64,000 nucleotides of DNA from Kitasatospora sp. NA04385. GTDB taxonomy: Bacteria > Actinomycetota > Actinomycetes > Streptomycetales > Streptomycetaceae. The translations under genes were made by a program, and so were the position numbers. Location: NCBI RefSeq assembly GCF_013364235.1, contig NZ_CP054919.1, positions 6,615,059 to 6,679,058 of the forward strand, in the 5' to 3' direction. Below the pieces are notes generated by a model. That model ran no database searches. It saw nothing but the letters and a program-made list of their open reading frames with translations, and was not told the DNA's origin. This document shows, in pieces, positions 54,990 through 63,862 of this stretch (within the stretch, counting starts at the first letter, position 1; each line of letters begins with the position of its first letter).

Positions 54990-55882
54990 TGGCCACCGCA
55001 CCCGTCCCGCCCCCCGCCCCCGGGGCCGCCGCAGCGCCCAAGGTGCTGCCGCGCGGACGCCGCACGACCTCGCTCTCGGCGACCCTGCACACCATCTTGA
55101 CCGCGACCGCGTTCGTCGCCGCGTTCCCGATCCTGTGGATCGCCTACATCTCCCTGGGCGGCGACAAGTTCGACTACCAGCACCCCTCGCGCATCCTCGA
55201 CCACCCCACCCTGGCGAACTACGGCCACGTCCTGACCGGCACCGACTTCGGCACCTGGATGCTCAACTCGGTCATCGTCGCGCTCGGCACCACCGCCATC
55301 GGCGTCCTGATCGCCGCCAGCGCGGGCTACGCCGTCTCCCGGATGCGCTTCCTGGGCCGCGGCAGCCTGATGTACACCTTCCTGCTCACCCAGATGTTCC
55401 CCGTCGCCGTCCTGATGGTCCCGCTCTACAAGATCATGGCGAACCTCGGGCTGCTGGACACCTACACCGGCCTGATCCTCATCTACTGCTCCACTGCGGT
55501 GCCCTACTGCGCCTGGCTGCTCAAGGGCTACTTCGACACCATCCCGGTCGACATCGACGAAGCCGGCCGCATCGACGGCCTCTCCCCCTTCGGCACGTTC
55601 TGGCGCCTGGTCGTCCCGCTCGCCCGCCCCGGCCTGTCCGTCGCCGCGTTCTACACCTTCATCACCGCCTGGGGCGAGGTCGCCTACGCCTCCCACTTCA
55701 TGCTCTCCCAGGACAAGTACACCCTCGCCGTCGGCCTGCAGACCTACATCAGCCAGTTCAACTCCCAGTGGAACTACATGGCCGCGACGTCCGTGCTCAT
55801 CGCGATCCCCGCCGCCGCCGTGTTCTACGTCGTCCAGAAGCACCTCGTCGCCGGGCTCACCGCCGGCGGCACCAAGGGCTGA
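54989..55882 (+). CDS. malG: Maltose ABC transporter permease MalG
   Basis: A 297-aa permease. The first 25 residues are a Pro/Ala tail; six helices follow. The EAA loop is DIDEAGRIDGLSPFGTFWRLVVPLARPGLSVAAFYTFITAWGEV and the C-terminus ends AAVFYVVQKHLVAGLTAGGTKG, diagnostic of MalG, which reaches into the ATPase or channel. ATG 54989 overlaps malF stop by TGATG. A 124-base spacer then leads to the glucosidase gene. Confidence 0.95.
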   Translation: MATAPVPPPAPGAAAAPKVLPRGRRTTSLSATLHTILTATAFVAAFPILWIAYISLGGDKFDYQHPSRILDHPTLANYGHVLTGTDFGTWMLNSVIVALGTTAIGVLIAASAGYAVSRMRFLGRGSLMYTFLLTQMFPVAVLMVPLYKIMANLGLLDTYTGLILIYCSTAVPYCAWLLKGYFDTIPVDIDEAGRIDGLSPFGTFWRLVVPLARPGLSVAAFYTFITAWGEVAYASHFMLSQDKYTLAVGLQTYISQFNSQWNYMAATSVLIAIPAAAVFYVVQKHLVAGLTAGGTKG

Positions 55883-56006
55883 CGGCCCGCCCGCACCCCC
55901 GCCCGGCCCGCGCCCGGCACCATCCGCCCGGCGCGCGGGCCCGCACCACCCCAGCCCCGTCACCATCCGTCATCGCGGCGCTACCCGCCGCTGTCGTGAG
56001 GACCCC

Positions 56007-57713
56007 ATGACCCAGCATCCCGTCACCACCGACCGGCCCGCCGACGCCCCCGCCGCGGCCGCGCGCAGAGCCGACTGGTGGCGCGACGCGGTGATCTACC
56101 AGGTCTACCCGCGCAGCTTCGCCGACTCCGACGGCGACGGCATGGGCGACCTGCCCGGCATCCGCGCCCGCCTGCCCCACCTGCGCGACCTCGGCGTGGA
56201 CGCGGTGTGGCTCTCCCCCTTCTACGCCTCCCCGCAGGCCGACGCCGGCTACGACGTCGCCGACTACCGCGCCGTCGACCCGATGTTCGGCACCCTCGAC
56301 GACGCCGACCACCTGATAGCCGACGCCCACGACCTGGGCCTGCGGATCATCGTCGACCTCGTCCCCAACCACTCCTCCGACCGGCACGAGTGGTTCCAGC
56401 AGGCCCTGCGCGAGGGCCCCGGCTCCCCGCTGCGCGAGCGCTACCACTTCCGCCCCGGCAAGGGCGAGGACGGCGAACTGCCGCCCAACGACTGGGAGTC
56501 CGTCTTCGGCGGCCCGGCCTGGACCCGCACCGCGAACCCCGACGGCACCCCCGGCGAGTGGTACCTGCACCTGTTCGCCCCCGAGCAGCCCGACTTCCAC
56601 TGGGACCACCCCGAAGTCCGCGCCGAGTTCGAGTCCATCCTGCGGTTCTGGTTGGAGCGCGGCGTCGACGGCTTCCGGATCGACGTCGCCCACGGCCTGG
56701 TCAAGGCCCCCGGCCTGCCCGACCTCGGCGACCACGACCCGCTCAAGCTGCTCGGTACCGGCGCCACCCCCTGCTTCGACCAGGACGGCGTCCACGAGAT
56801 CTACCGCGCCTGGCGCAAGATCCTCGACTCCTACCCCGGCCAGCGCATCGGCGTCGCCGAAGCCTGGACCCCCACCGCCCGGCGCACCGCCCACTACGTC
56901 CGCCCCGACGAACTCCACCAGGCCTTCAACTTCCAGTACCTCGCCAGCTCCTGGCAGGCCGGACCGCTGCGCCGGGTCATCGACGAGTCGCTGGACGCCA
57001 TGCGCCCGGTCAACGCCCCCACCACCTGGGTCCTGTCCAACCACGACGTCACCCGGCACGCCACCCGGTTCGCCAACCCGCCCGGCCTCGGCACCCAGAT
57101 CCGCACTCCCGGCGACCGCGAACTGGGCCTGCGCCGGGCCCGCGCCGCCACCCTGCTGATGCTCGCGCTGCCCGGCTCCGCCTACCTCTACCAGGGCGAG
57201 GAACTCGGCCTCCCGGACGTCACCGACCTCGCGGACGAGGTCCGCCAGGACCCCTCCTACTTCCGCGCCGACGGCCAGGACGGCTACCGCGACGGCTGCC
57301 GCGTCCCGATCCCGTGGTCCGGCACCGAGGCCCCCTACGGCTTCGGCCCCGAAGGCGGCCCCAGCTGGCTGCCGCAGCCCGCCGAGTGGGCCCGGCTCTC
57401 CGTCGAGGCGCAGACCGGCGACCCGGCCTCCACGCTGGAGCTCTACCGCGCCGCCCTCGCCCTCCGCCGCGCCCACCCCGCCCTCGGCGCCGACGACAAC
57501 CTCACCTGGCTGCCCGCGCCCGAAGGCGTCCTGGCCTTCGACCGCACCGCCCCCGGCGGCCAGCGGCTGCGCTGCACCGTCAACCTCACCGGCGCACCCG
57601 TCACCGTGCCCGCCCCCGGCGACCTCGCCATCGCCAGCGACGCCGTCACCCGGAGCGCGGGCCACGCCGTCCTGCCCGCCGACACCGCCGCCTGGTGGAC
57701 CACCACCGGCTGA
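56007..57713 (+). CDS. Intracellular GH13 alpha-glucosidase
   Basis: A 568-aa GH13 enzyme without signal peptide, so cytoplasmic. Conserved region I is DLVPNHSS, region II GVDGFRIDVAHGL with nucleophile Asp226, region III GVAEAW with acid/base Glu285, and region IV LSNHD with Asp347. The layout VYPRSFADSDGDGMGDLPGI is typical of oligo-1,6-/alpha-glucosidases (subfamilies 23/30). It would degrade imported maltodextrins to glucose. ATG 56007 follows GTGAGGACCCC. It follows malG by 124 bases and is likely part of the mal transcript. Similar to AglA of other actinomycetes. Confidence 0.93.
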   Translation: MTQHPVTTDRPADAPAAAARRADWWRDAVIYQVYPRSFADSDGDGMGDLPGIRARLPHLRDLGVDAVWLSPFYASPQADAGYDVADYRAVDPMFGTLDDADHLIADAHDLGLRIIVDLVPNHSSDRHEWFQQALREGPGSPLRERYHFRPGKGEDGELPPNDWESVFGGPAWTRTANPDGTPGEWYLHLFAPEQPDFHWDHPEVRAEFESILRFWLERGVDGFRIDVAHGLVKAPGLPDLGDHDPLKLLGTGATPCFDQDGVHEIYRAWRKILDSYPGQRIGVAEAWTPTARRTAHYVRPDELHQAFNFQYLASSWQAGPLRRVIDESLDAMRPVNAPTTWVLSNHDVTRHATRFANPPGLGTQIRTPGDRELGLRRARAATLLMLALPGSAYLYQGEELGLPDVTDLADEVRQDPSYFRADGQDGYRDGCRVPIPWSGTEAPYGFGPEGGPSWLPQPAEWARLSVEAQTGDPASTLELYRAALALRRAHPALGADDNLTWLPAPEGVLAFDRTAPGGQRLRCTVNLTGAPVTVPAPGDLAIASDAVTRSAGHAVLPADTAAWWTTTG

Positions 57714-57802
57714 CCCCTCCCGACCGGGCGGCGCCGCACCCGGCCCCCACCCGCCGTGCGGCGCCGCCCACCACCCGACCCGCCGCGACCCGAAGAGGTG
57801 CC

Positions 57803-60800
57803 ATGACCCCCCGCCCCGCCCCCCGCAGACCCCGCCGAGCCCGGCAGGCCGCCGCCACCGCCGTCGTCCTCGCCGCCGCCGGACTGGCCCCCGCCGGACT
57901 GGCCCCCGCCCCGGCCCTGGCCGCAGGGACCGCCGACGCGCCGGGCGCCGTCGCCGTCGCCGGAGACCTCGACCACCTCCTCGGCTGCCCCGGCGACTGG
58001 TCCCCCGACTGCGACCAGGCCCAGATGACCCGCCGCGGCGACGGCACCTGGTCCCTCTCCGCGCGCCTCCCGGCCGGCACCTACTCCTACAAGGCCGCCC
58101 TCGACAAGGGCTGGGCCGTCAACTACGGCCTCAACGCGGCCCCCGGCGGAGCGAACATCCCCCTCGCCGTGCCCGCGGGCGGCGCGGAGGTCACCTTCCT
58201 CTACGACCCGGCCACCCACTGGATCACCGACACCCTCAACACCGCCGTGGTCACGGCAGGGGGCGACTTCCTCCCCGCGCTCGGCTGCGCCCCCGGCGCC
58301 ACCGACTGCCTGGCGGCCTGGCTCACCGACCCCGACGGCGACGGCCTGGCCACCTTCACCACCACCGCGCTCCCCGCCGGCACCTACCACGCCAAGGCCG
58401 CCCTCGGCCTGCCCGCCGCCCCCGTCGAGGGCACCGACACCACCTTCACCGTCGCCAAGGACGGAGACGCCACCACCTTCAGCTACACCGCCGCCTCCCG
58501 GGTCCTGTCCGTCTACCCCGGCCGGCCCAAGCCCAGCCTCGCCCCCCGCTCCGGCTACTGGCTCACCCCCGACACCATCGCCTGGGACCTCGGCGACAAC
58601 GCCACCACCGCCAAGACCTTCCAACTTGCCACCGCCCCCGACGGCGGCCTCACCGCGGCCGGCACCGGCATCACCGGCGGCACCGCCATTCCGCTGACCC
58701 GCGACCCCAAGGGCCTGAGCGCCGCCCTCAAGGCCGAGTACCCGCACCTGGCCGGCCTCACCGCCCTGCACGTCCCCCGCGAATGGGCCGGCCAGGCCAA
58801 GCAGTTGGTGAAGGGCCAGAGCGCCGTCGCCGCCATGGACAACACCGGCAACCTCGTCGCCGCCACCGGCCTGCAGACCGCCGGCGTCCTCGACAGCCTC
58901 TACGCCGATCAGGCCGCCCGCGCCGAACTCGGCCCCGTCTTCGACGGCAAGAAGCCCACCCTGTCCCTGTGGGCGCCCACCGCCCAGTCGGTCGGCGTCG
59001 AGCTCTACGACACCGCCACCTCCACCGCCTCCCGCACCGTGCCCCTCACCCTCGACGAGAAGACCGGCATCTGGTCCGTCAAGGGCGACAAGAGCTGGAA
59101 CGGCGCCTACTACCGCTACCAGGTCAAGGTCTGGGCCCCCACCGTCCTGCGCACCGTCACCAACACCGTCACCGACCCCTACTCCCTGGCCCTGTCCGCC
59201 GACTCCACGCGCAGCCAGATCGTCGACCTCTCCGACGACGCGCTCGCCCCCCGCGGCTGGGACCGCACCACCTCCCCGAAGGCGATCACCGCCGGGCAGC
59301 AGCAGATCCAGGAACTCCACGTCCGGGACTTCTCCGCCGCCGACACCGGGCTGCCCGCCGACGAACGCGGCACCTACCTCGCCTTCACCGACCCGAACTC
59401 GGCCGGCATGAAGCACCTCGAGGACCTCGTCGCCGCCGGTGTCACCACCGTCCAGATCCTGCCCGCCTTCGACTTCGCCGGTACCGCCGAGAAGCGCGCC
59501 GACCAGGCCGCCCCCGCCTGCGACCTGCCCGCCATGGCGCCGGACTCCGACCGGCAGCAGGCCTGCGTCGCCGCCACCCAGGCCCGCGACGCCTACAACT
59601 GGGGCTACAACCCCCTCCACTTCACCGTCCCCGAAGGCTCCTACGCCACCGCCCCCGACGGCGCCGCCCGCACCGTCCAGTTCCGGCAGATGGTCCAGGC
59701 CCTCCACCAGGCCGGCCTGCGCGTCGTCATGGACGTCGTCTACAACCACACCGCCGCCTCCGGCCAGGACCCCGACTCCGTCCTCGACCGGATCGTCCCC
59801 GGCTACTACCAGCGCCAGGACGCCAACGGCACCGTCACCCGCGACAGTTGCTGCGCCGACACCGCCCCCGAGAACGCGATGATGAACAAGCTCGTCGTCG
59901 ACTCCGTCACCACCTGGGCCAGGCAGTACCACATCGACGGATTCCGCTTCGACCTCATGGGCCTGGACCCCAGGCAGACCATGCTCGACGTCAAGGACTC
60001 CCTCGCCCGCCTCACCCCGCACCGCGACGGCATCGACGGCAAGGCCACCACCCTGTACGGCGAAGGCTGGAACTACGGCACCGTCGCCGACGGCGCCCGC
60101 TTCGTCCAGGCCACCCAGGCCAACCTGGCCGGCACCGGCATCGGCACCTTCAACGACCGCCTGCGCGACGGCGTCCGCGGCGGCGGCCCCTCCGACGACG
60201 ACCCCCGCGAGCAGGGCTTCGCCACCGGCCAGTACACCGACCCCAACGGCGCCGCCCTCAACGGCACCACCGCCCAGCAGAAGAACGAACTGCTGCACGA
60301 CATGGACCTCGTCAAGCTCGGCCTCACCGGCAACCTGAAGGACTACACCTTCACCACCAGCGACGGCACCCGCCGCAAGGGCTCCCAGATCGACTACCAC
60401 GGCACCCCCGCCGGCTACACCGCCGACCCCGGCGAAGCCGTCAGCTACGTCGACGCCCACGACAACCTCGCCCTCTACGACGCCCTCGCCTACAAGCTCC
60501 CCGCCGCCACCACCCCCACCGAACGCGCCCGCGCCCAGGCCCTCGCCCTCGCCACCACCACCCTCGCCCAGGGCCCCGCCATGGCCCAGGCCGGCACCGA
60601 CCTGCTGCGCTCCAAGTCCCTCGACGGCGACTCCTACGACAGCGGCGACTGGTTCAACTCCATCCACTGGGACTGCACCCAGGGCAACGGCTTCGGCCAC
60701 GGCCTCCCCCTGGCCGGCTCCGGCCGGAACCAGAACCAGTGGGCCCTCGCCAAGCCCCTGCTCGCCGACCCCGCCCTCACCCCGACCTGCGCCCAGACCC

Positions 60801-61174
60801 GGGCCACCACCGCCCAGTACCAGCAGTTCCTGCAGATCAAGCGCTCCAGCCCCCTGTTCTCCCTCCCCACCGCCCGCGACGTCCAGCAGCGCCTGAGCTT
60901 CCCCCTGTCCGGCACCCCCGCCGAGACCCCCGGCGTCATCACCGAACACCTCGACGGCCGCGGCCTGAACACCTACCGCTCCATCACCGTCGTCTACAAC
61001 GCCACCCCCGCCACCCGGACCCAGACCCTGCCCGCCCTCGCCGGCACCCGCCAGAGCCTCCACCCCGTCCAGGCCCGCGGCACCGACCCGACCGTCCAGC
61101 AGTCCGCCTACGACCCGAGGACCGGTACCTTCACCGTCCCCGCCCACACCGTCGCCGTCTTCGTCCAGCAGTAA
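57803..61174 (+). CDS. pulA: Secreted pullulanase-type alpha-1,6-glucosidase (GH13_13)
   Basis: A 1123-aa protein with an N-terminal signal (APRRPRRARQAAATAVVLAA, cut near 41). Two X25-type modules (about 45-140 and 145-235) resemble those of the other pullulanase; then a CBM48-like domain (about 370-460) and the GH13 barrel with YNWGYNP at 598-604, Asp717 in GFRFD, Glu754 in LYGEGW and HDN later. Type and length match the PulA-like alpha-1,6-glucosidases. It shares the alpha-1,6 specificity of the 48182-50782 enzyme but is a different subfamily. ATG 57803 has GAAGAGGTGCC. The frame is open far upstream, which is fortuitous. Confidence 0.93.
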   Translation: MTPRPAPRRPRRARQAAATAVVLAAAGLAPAGLAPAPALAAGTADAPGAVAVAGDLDHLLGCPGDWSPDCDQAQMTRRGDGTWSLSARLPAGTYSYKAALDKGWAVNYGLNAAPGGANIPLAVPAGGAEVTFLYDPATHWITDTLNTAVVTAGGDFLPALGCAPGATDCLAAWLTDPDGDGLATFTTTALPAGTYHAKAALGLPAAPVEGTDTTFTVAKDGDATTFSYTAASRVLSVYPGRPKPSLAPRSGYWLTPDTIAWDLGDNATTAKTFQLATAPDGGLTAAGTGITGGTAIPLTRDPKGLSAALKAEYPHLAGLTALHVPREWAGQAKQLVKGQSAVAAMDNTGNLVAATGLQTAGVLDSLYADQAARAELGPVFDGKKPTLSLWAPTAQSVGVELYDTATSTASRTVPLTLDEKTGIWSVKGDKSWNGAYYRYQVKVWAPTVLRTVTNTVTDPYSLALSADSTRSQIVDLSDDALAPRGWDRTTSPKAITAGQQQIQELHVRDFSAADTGLPADERGTYLAFTDPNSAGMKHLEDLVAAGVTTVQILPAFDFAGTAEKRADQAAPACDLPAMAPDSDRQQACVAATQARDAYNWGYNPLHFTVPEGSYATAPDGAARTVQFRQMVQALHQAGLRVVMDVVYNHTAASGQDPDSVLDRIVPGYYQRQDANGTVTRDSCCADTAPENAMMNKLVVDSVTTWARQYHIDGFRFDLMGLDPRQTMLDVKDSLARLTPHRDGIDGKATTLYGEGWNYGTVADGARFVQATQANLAGTGIGTFNDRLRDGVRGGGPSDDDPREQGFATGQYTDPNGAALNGTTAQQKNELLHDMDLVKLGLTGNLKDYTFTTSDGTRRKGSQIDYHGTPAGYTADPGEAVSYVDAHDNLALYDALAYKLPAATTPTERARAQALALATTTLAQGPAMAQAGTDLLRSKSLDGDSYDSGDWFNSIHWDCTQGNGFGHGLPLAGSGRNQNQWALAKPLLADPALTPTCAQTRATTAQYQQFLQIKRSSPLFSLPTARDVQQRLSFPLSGTPAETPGVITEHLDGRGLNTYRSITVVYNATPATRTQTLPALAGTRQSLHPVQARGTDPTVQQSAYDPRTGTFTVPAHTVAVFVQQ

Positions 61175-61216
61175 CCCCGCCCGGCAGTAACCCCGCCCAG
61201 CAGTAACCCCGCGGGC
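61169..61216 (+). repeat. Three-copy 16-bp tandem repeat containing the stop codon
   Basis: Units 61169-61184, 61185-61200 and 61201-61216 each read CAGTAACCCCGC(C/G)(C/G)(G/A/G)(G/C). The first includes the last Gln codon and TAA stop of the pulA-type gene, and the others repeat CAGTAA downstream. Confidence 0.85.
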
Positions 61217-61257
61217 CTACTGCCGCATTCGAAGGCGGCACGCGCTACGGCCCCCGC

Positions 61258-61854
61258 TCAGCGGCTGATCGAGAGGGCGAAGGGCGTGAACCCGCTGGAG
61301 CGGATGACGTGCGGGACGAACAGGATCGCGGCCTCGGTGGCGCGGGCGGTCTCGATGCCGCCGAGGTCGGTGATCCAGTCCTGCTGCCAGCCGAGGTCGG
61401 TGAGCAGTGCGCGGACGGCCTGCTTGGCCCGGGGGTCGTCGCCGGAGAGGAAGGCGGTGGGCGCCTGGGCGAGGGCGGCGGGGGCGGTCATCACCGGGAA
61501 GAGCATCGTGTTGAGCGTCTTGACGACGTGCGTTCCGGGGAGCGCCTCCTGGAGCCGCTCGGCCAGGCTGGAGCCGGGGTAGACCAGGTCGGCGGGCAGT
61601 CCGTCCGGTCCGTCGGTGGTGGCGTTGGAGACGTCGACGAGGATCTTGCCGCGCAGTTCCCCGCGCAGGGCGGTGAGCCGCTCCAGCGAGCCGGCGCCGG
61701 GGGTGGCGTTGATGACGACCTCGGCGGTGCGGGCGGCGTCGGCGGCGGCGCCCGGCGCGCGGTCCACCGCGGTCACCCGGTGGCCCGCCCGGACGAGGGC
61801 CCGGGCGAGGTTGCCGCCGACGCGGCCGTTTCCGAGAACGGCGATCGTGGTCAT
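61258..61854 (-). CDS. NAD(P)-binding oxidoreductase (F420-NADP reductase-like)
   Basis: A 198-aa protein with a single Rossmann domain. GxGxxG-type motif IAVLGNGRVGGNLARALVRAGHRVTAVDR at residues 3-31; ADAARTAEVVINATPGAG and KILVDVSNATTDG follow, then LAERLQEALPGTHVVKTLNTMLFPVM, similar to NpdG/F420-dependent NADP reductases. The family swaps hydride between NADP and cofactor F420 or other small molecules. ATG 61854. It lies with the IMPase-like gene on the same strand under a LysR regulator; substrate not known. Confidence 0.88.
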   Translation of the reverse strand: MTTIAVLGNGRVGGNLARALVRAGHRVTAVDRAPGAAADAARTAEVVINATPGAGSLERLTALRGELRGKILVDVSNATTDGPDGLPADLVYPGSSLAERLQEALPGTHVVKTLNTMLFPVMTAPAALAQAPTAFLSGDDPRAKQAVRALLTDLGWQQDWITDLGGIETARATEAAILFVPHVIRSSGFTPFALSISR

Positions 61855-61895
61855 GGGATTCGGTTCCCTTCGGGGGTGCGGACGGTGGCGCGGGG

Positions 61896-62744
61896 TCAGC
61901 GGGAGAGCGTGGTGACGGCCGGGGCATGGACGCCGGGCGCGGCGGCCAGGAAGCTGTCGCTCTCCGGGGTCCAGGGGCGGCCCTCGGCGTCGGAGACCTG
62001 CCCGCCCGCCTCGGTGACGAGCAGCGCCCCGGGCAGCAGGTCGGCGCGGGCACCGGCGAACTGCCAGAAGGCGTCGATCCGGCCGGCGGCCACGTTCAGC
62101 AGGTGCAGGGTCGCGGGCACGGAGGTGCGCACCACGAGCGCGTCGAGCAGCATCGCGGTGATCGCGGAGCCGGTGCGCCGCACGACCTCTTCGTCCTCGT
62201 CCGGCCTGGCCTGGCTGGTGGCCACCAGGCTCAGGCCGAGGTCGGTGGTCCGGGACACCTTTAGCGGGCGGCCGTCCAGGTGGGCGCCCGCGCCGGTGAG
62301 CGCGGTGTAGGTCTCGCCGGTCAGCGGCAGGTGGACCGCGGTGAGCACCGGCCGGTTGTCGCGCACGAGGGTGGCGGTCACCGCCCAATCGGGCAGGGCG
62401 TGCAGGTGGTTGACGTTGCCTTCGGCCGGGTCCACGACCCACCACTCGCCGGGGGGCAGGGCTCCGCCCGCGAGTTCGTCCGCCACGAAGCGGGCGTCCG
62501 GGCGGAGGCGGGCGAGGGCGGGGCGCAGGACCTCCAGGACCGCGGCGTCGTTGGCGGCCAGCGCGTCCATCAGCTCCGCGCGGGTCCGGTGCGGGACCAC
62601 GTCGCCGAAGCGCTCCCGCAGCACCGCGCCCGCCGCGCGCACGGCGTCGGCGGTCCGGGCCAGCAGGTCGGCGCCGGGTGCGGTGCCGGTGGGCACGGCG
62701 TCGGTGGGTGCGGCGGTTTCGGCCGTCCGGATCGGCTCGGACAT
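61896..62744 (-). CDS. Inositol monophosphatase-like protein with altered metal site
   Basis: A 282-aa protein of the IMPase/CysQ fold. The motif equivalent to DPxDGT is DPAEGN at 105-110, with Glu instead of the second Asp; the upstream acidic pair is ADELAGG (Asp89, Glu90); the C-terminal WDxAP motif appears as ARADLLPGALLVTEAGG. So core positions deviate from active phosphatases. ATG 62744 has AGGAGCACC. Either a phosphatase of unusual substrate or a non-catalytic derivative. Followed by the oxidoreductase gene 41 bases downstream. Confidence 0.85.
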   Translation of the reverse strand: MSEPIRTAETAAPTDAVPTGTAPGADLLARTADAVRAAGAVLRERFGDVVPHRTRAELMDALAANDAAVLEVLRPALARLRPDARFVADELAGGALPPGEWWVVDPAEGNVNHLHALPDWAVTATLVRDNRPVLTAVHLPLTGETYTALTGAGAHLDGRPLKVSRTTDLGLSLVATSQARPDEDEEVVRRTGSAITAMLLDALVVRTSVPATLHLLNVAAGRIDAFWQFAGARADLLPGALLVTEAGGQVSDAEGRPWTPESDSFLAAAPGVHAPAVTTLSR

Positions 62745-62928
62745 GGCGGTGCTCCTGTCTGTGGAGGGGGGATCAAGCGGATCGGGCGAACCGTGCTCCG
62801 TTCTCGCCTGCGTTTCGAAGGTAGAGGGGCCGATCGTTAACCTCAAGTGCATGTTGTTCACTGCTGGGATGACTCCCGTGCAATTGAACGTGCCGCCTTC
62901 CCGCGCCGCCCGGTGAGCCCCCGGAGCA
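62745..62928. promoter_or_regulatory. Promoter region of the IMPase/oxidoreductase pair
   Basis: This 184-base region has lower GC than its flanks and lies between the LysR gene end and the IMPase start. It includes AGTGCATGTTGTTCACT near 62847, with AGTG/CACT arms, and a TTAACCTCAAG stretch. It is the likely place for LysR control of the downstream pair, but no consensus is firm. Confidence 0.4.
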
Positions 62929-63849
62929 CTACCGGCCGGAGGCGTCCGGAGCGGTGAACAGGCCCCGGAGGGTCCGGGTCGCCAGGTCGAGCAGCCAGGT
63001 GTGGGCGGGGTCGTCGTCGTAGCGCCGGTGCCAGAGCAGGTAGAGCGGCACGGGTGGCAGGTCGAACGGCAACGGCAGTACGGTCAGGCCGAGTTGGTCG
63101 CGGGCCGAGCGGGTGACCGCTTCGGGGAGGGTCACCACGACGTCGGTGTCGCGGGCGAGTTGCAGCGCGGTGTCCGTCGCGGGGGCGGAGACGGTGACGC
63201 GGCGCTCGTGGCCGAGGGCGGCGACGGCCTCGTCGACCCGGTCGCGCAGGCTCCCGCGCCGGGAGACGGTCACGTGCTCGGCCGCCGCGTACCTCGCGAC
63301 GGTCACCGGCCCCTCGGTGAGCGGGTGGCCCGCCCGGACCGCGAGGACGATCCGGTCCCGGCCGATGAGGCGGTGCCGGATGTCGGGCTGGGACGGCGGC
63401 GCGGCACTGGAGGCCACGTCGACCTCCCCGCGACGCAGCTCGGGGGTGTCGTGGCCGGGCTCGACCGTGAGCCGGATCTTCGCCTTCGGGGCCTGGCGGT
63501 GCATCGCGGCGACGAGGGCGGTCCCGCAGGCGGTGGTGAGGGCGTCGTGCAGGCGGACGGTGAACACCCGCTCCAGCCCGGCCAGGTCGAGGTCCGTACG
63601 GGCGGACAGCAGTTGGTGGGCCTGCTGCACCAGGACGTGGACCTCGGTGCGCATGGCCAGGGCGCGCGGGGTGGGCGTCATGTGCCGTCCGGTGCGGACC
63701 AGGATCTGGTCGCCGGTGGCCTTGCGGATGCGGCCCAGCGAGCGGCTCATCGCCGGCGCGGTGACGTGCAGCCGCTCCGCGGCCCCGGCCACGCTGCCCT
63801 CCTCCAGCAGCGCGTCCAGGGCCGTGAGCAGGTTCAAGTCCAGTTGCAT
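62929..63849 (-). CDS. LysR-family transcriptional regulator
   Basis: A 306-aa LysR regulator. The N-terminal winged HTH is LLTALDALLEEGSVAGAAERLHVTAPAMSRSLGRIRKATGDQILVRTGRHMTPTPRALAM, of the NodD/PcaQ-like type with AMSRSL. The C-terminal co-inducer domain has RRGEVDVASSAAPPSQP, IVLAVRAGHPL, EHVTVSRRGSLRDRVDEAV and VVTLPEAVTRSARDQLGLTVLPLPFDLPPVPLYLLWHRRYDDDPAH. A -10 TATAGT is 7 bases before the ATG at 63849, suggesting a leaderless transcript. It likely governs the IMPase/oxidoreductase pair downstream. Confidence 0.93.
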   Translation of the reverse strand: MQLDLNLLTALDALLEEGSVAGAAERLHVTAPAMSRSLGRIRKATGDQILVRTGRHMTPTPRALAMRTEVHVLVQQAHQLLSARTDLDLAGLERVFTVRLHDALTTACGTALVAAMHRQAPKAKIRLTVEPGHDTPELRRGEVDVASSAAPPSQPDIRHRLIGRDRIVLAVRAGHPLTEGPVTVARYAAAEHVTVSRRGSLRDRVDEAVAALGHERRVTVSAPATDTALQLARDTDVVVTLPEAVTRSARDQLGLTVLPLPFDLPPVPLYLLWHRRYDDDPAHTWLLDLATRTLRGLFTAPDASGR

Positions 63850-63856
63850 GGCGGTG

Positions 63857-63862
63857 ACTATA
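63857..63862 (-). promoter_or_regulatory. -10 box of leaderless LysR transcript
   Basis: TATAGT on the minus strand ends 7 bases before ATG 63849. No ribosome site precedes that ATG, consistent with transcription starting on the start codon. From 63863 to the window end no further gene is seen. Confidence 0.55.

Noticed and set aside
56078..57802. The open reading frame continuing upstream of the pulA-type gene in the same frame
   Set aside because: It overlaps the GH13 alpha-glucosidase in another frame and has Pro/Arg-rich translation. The ribosome site and signal peptide at 57803 mark the real start.
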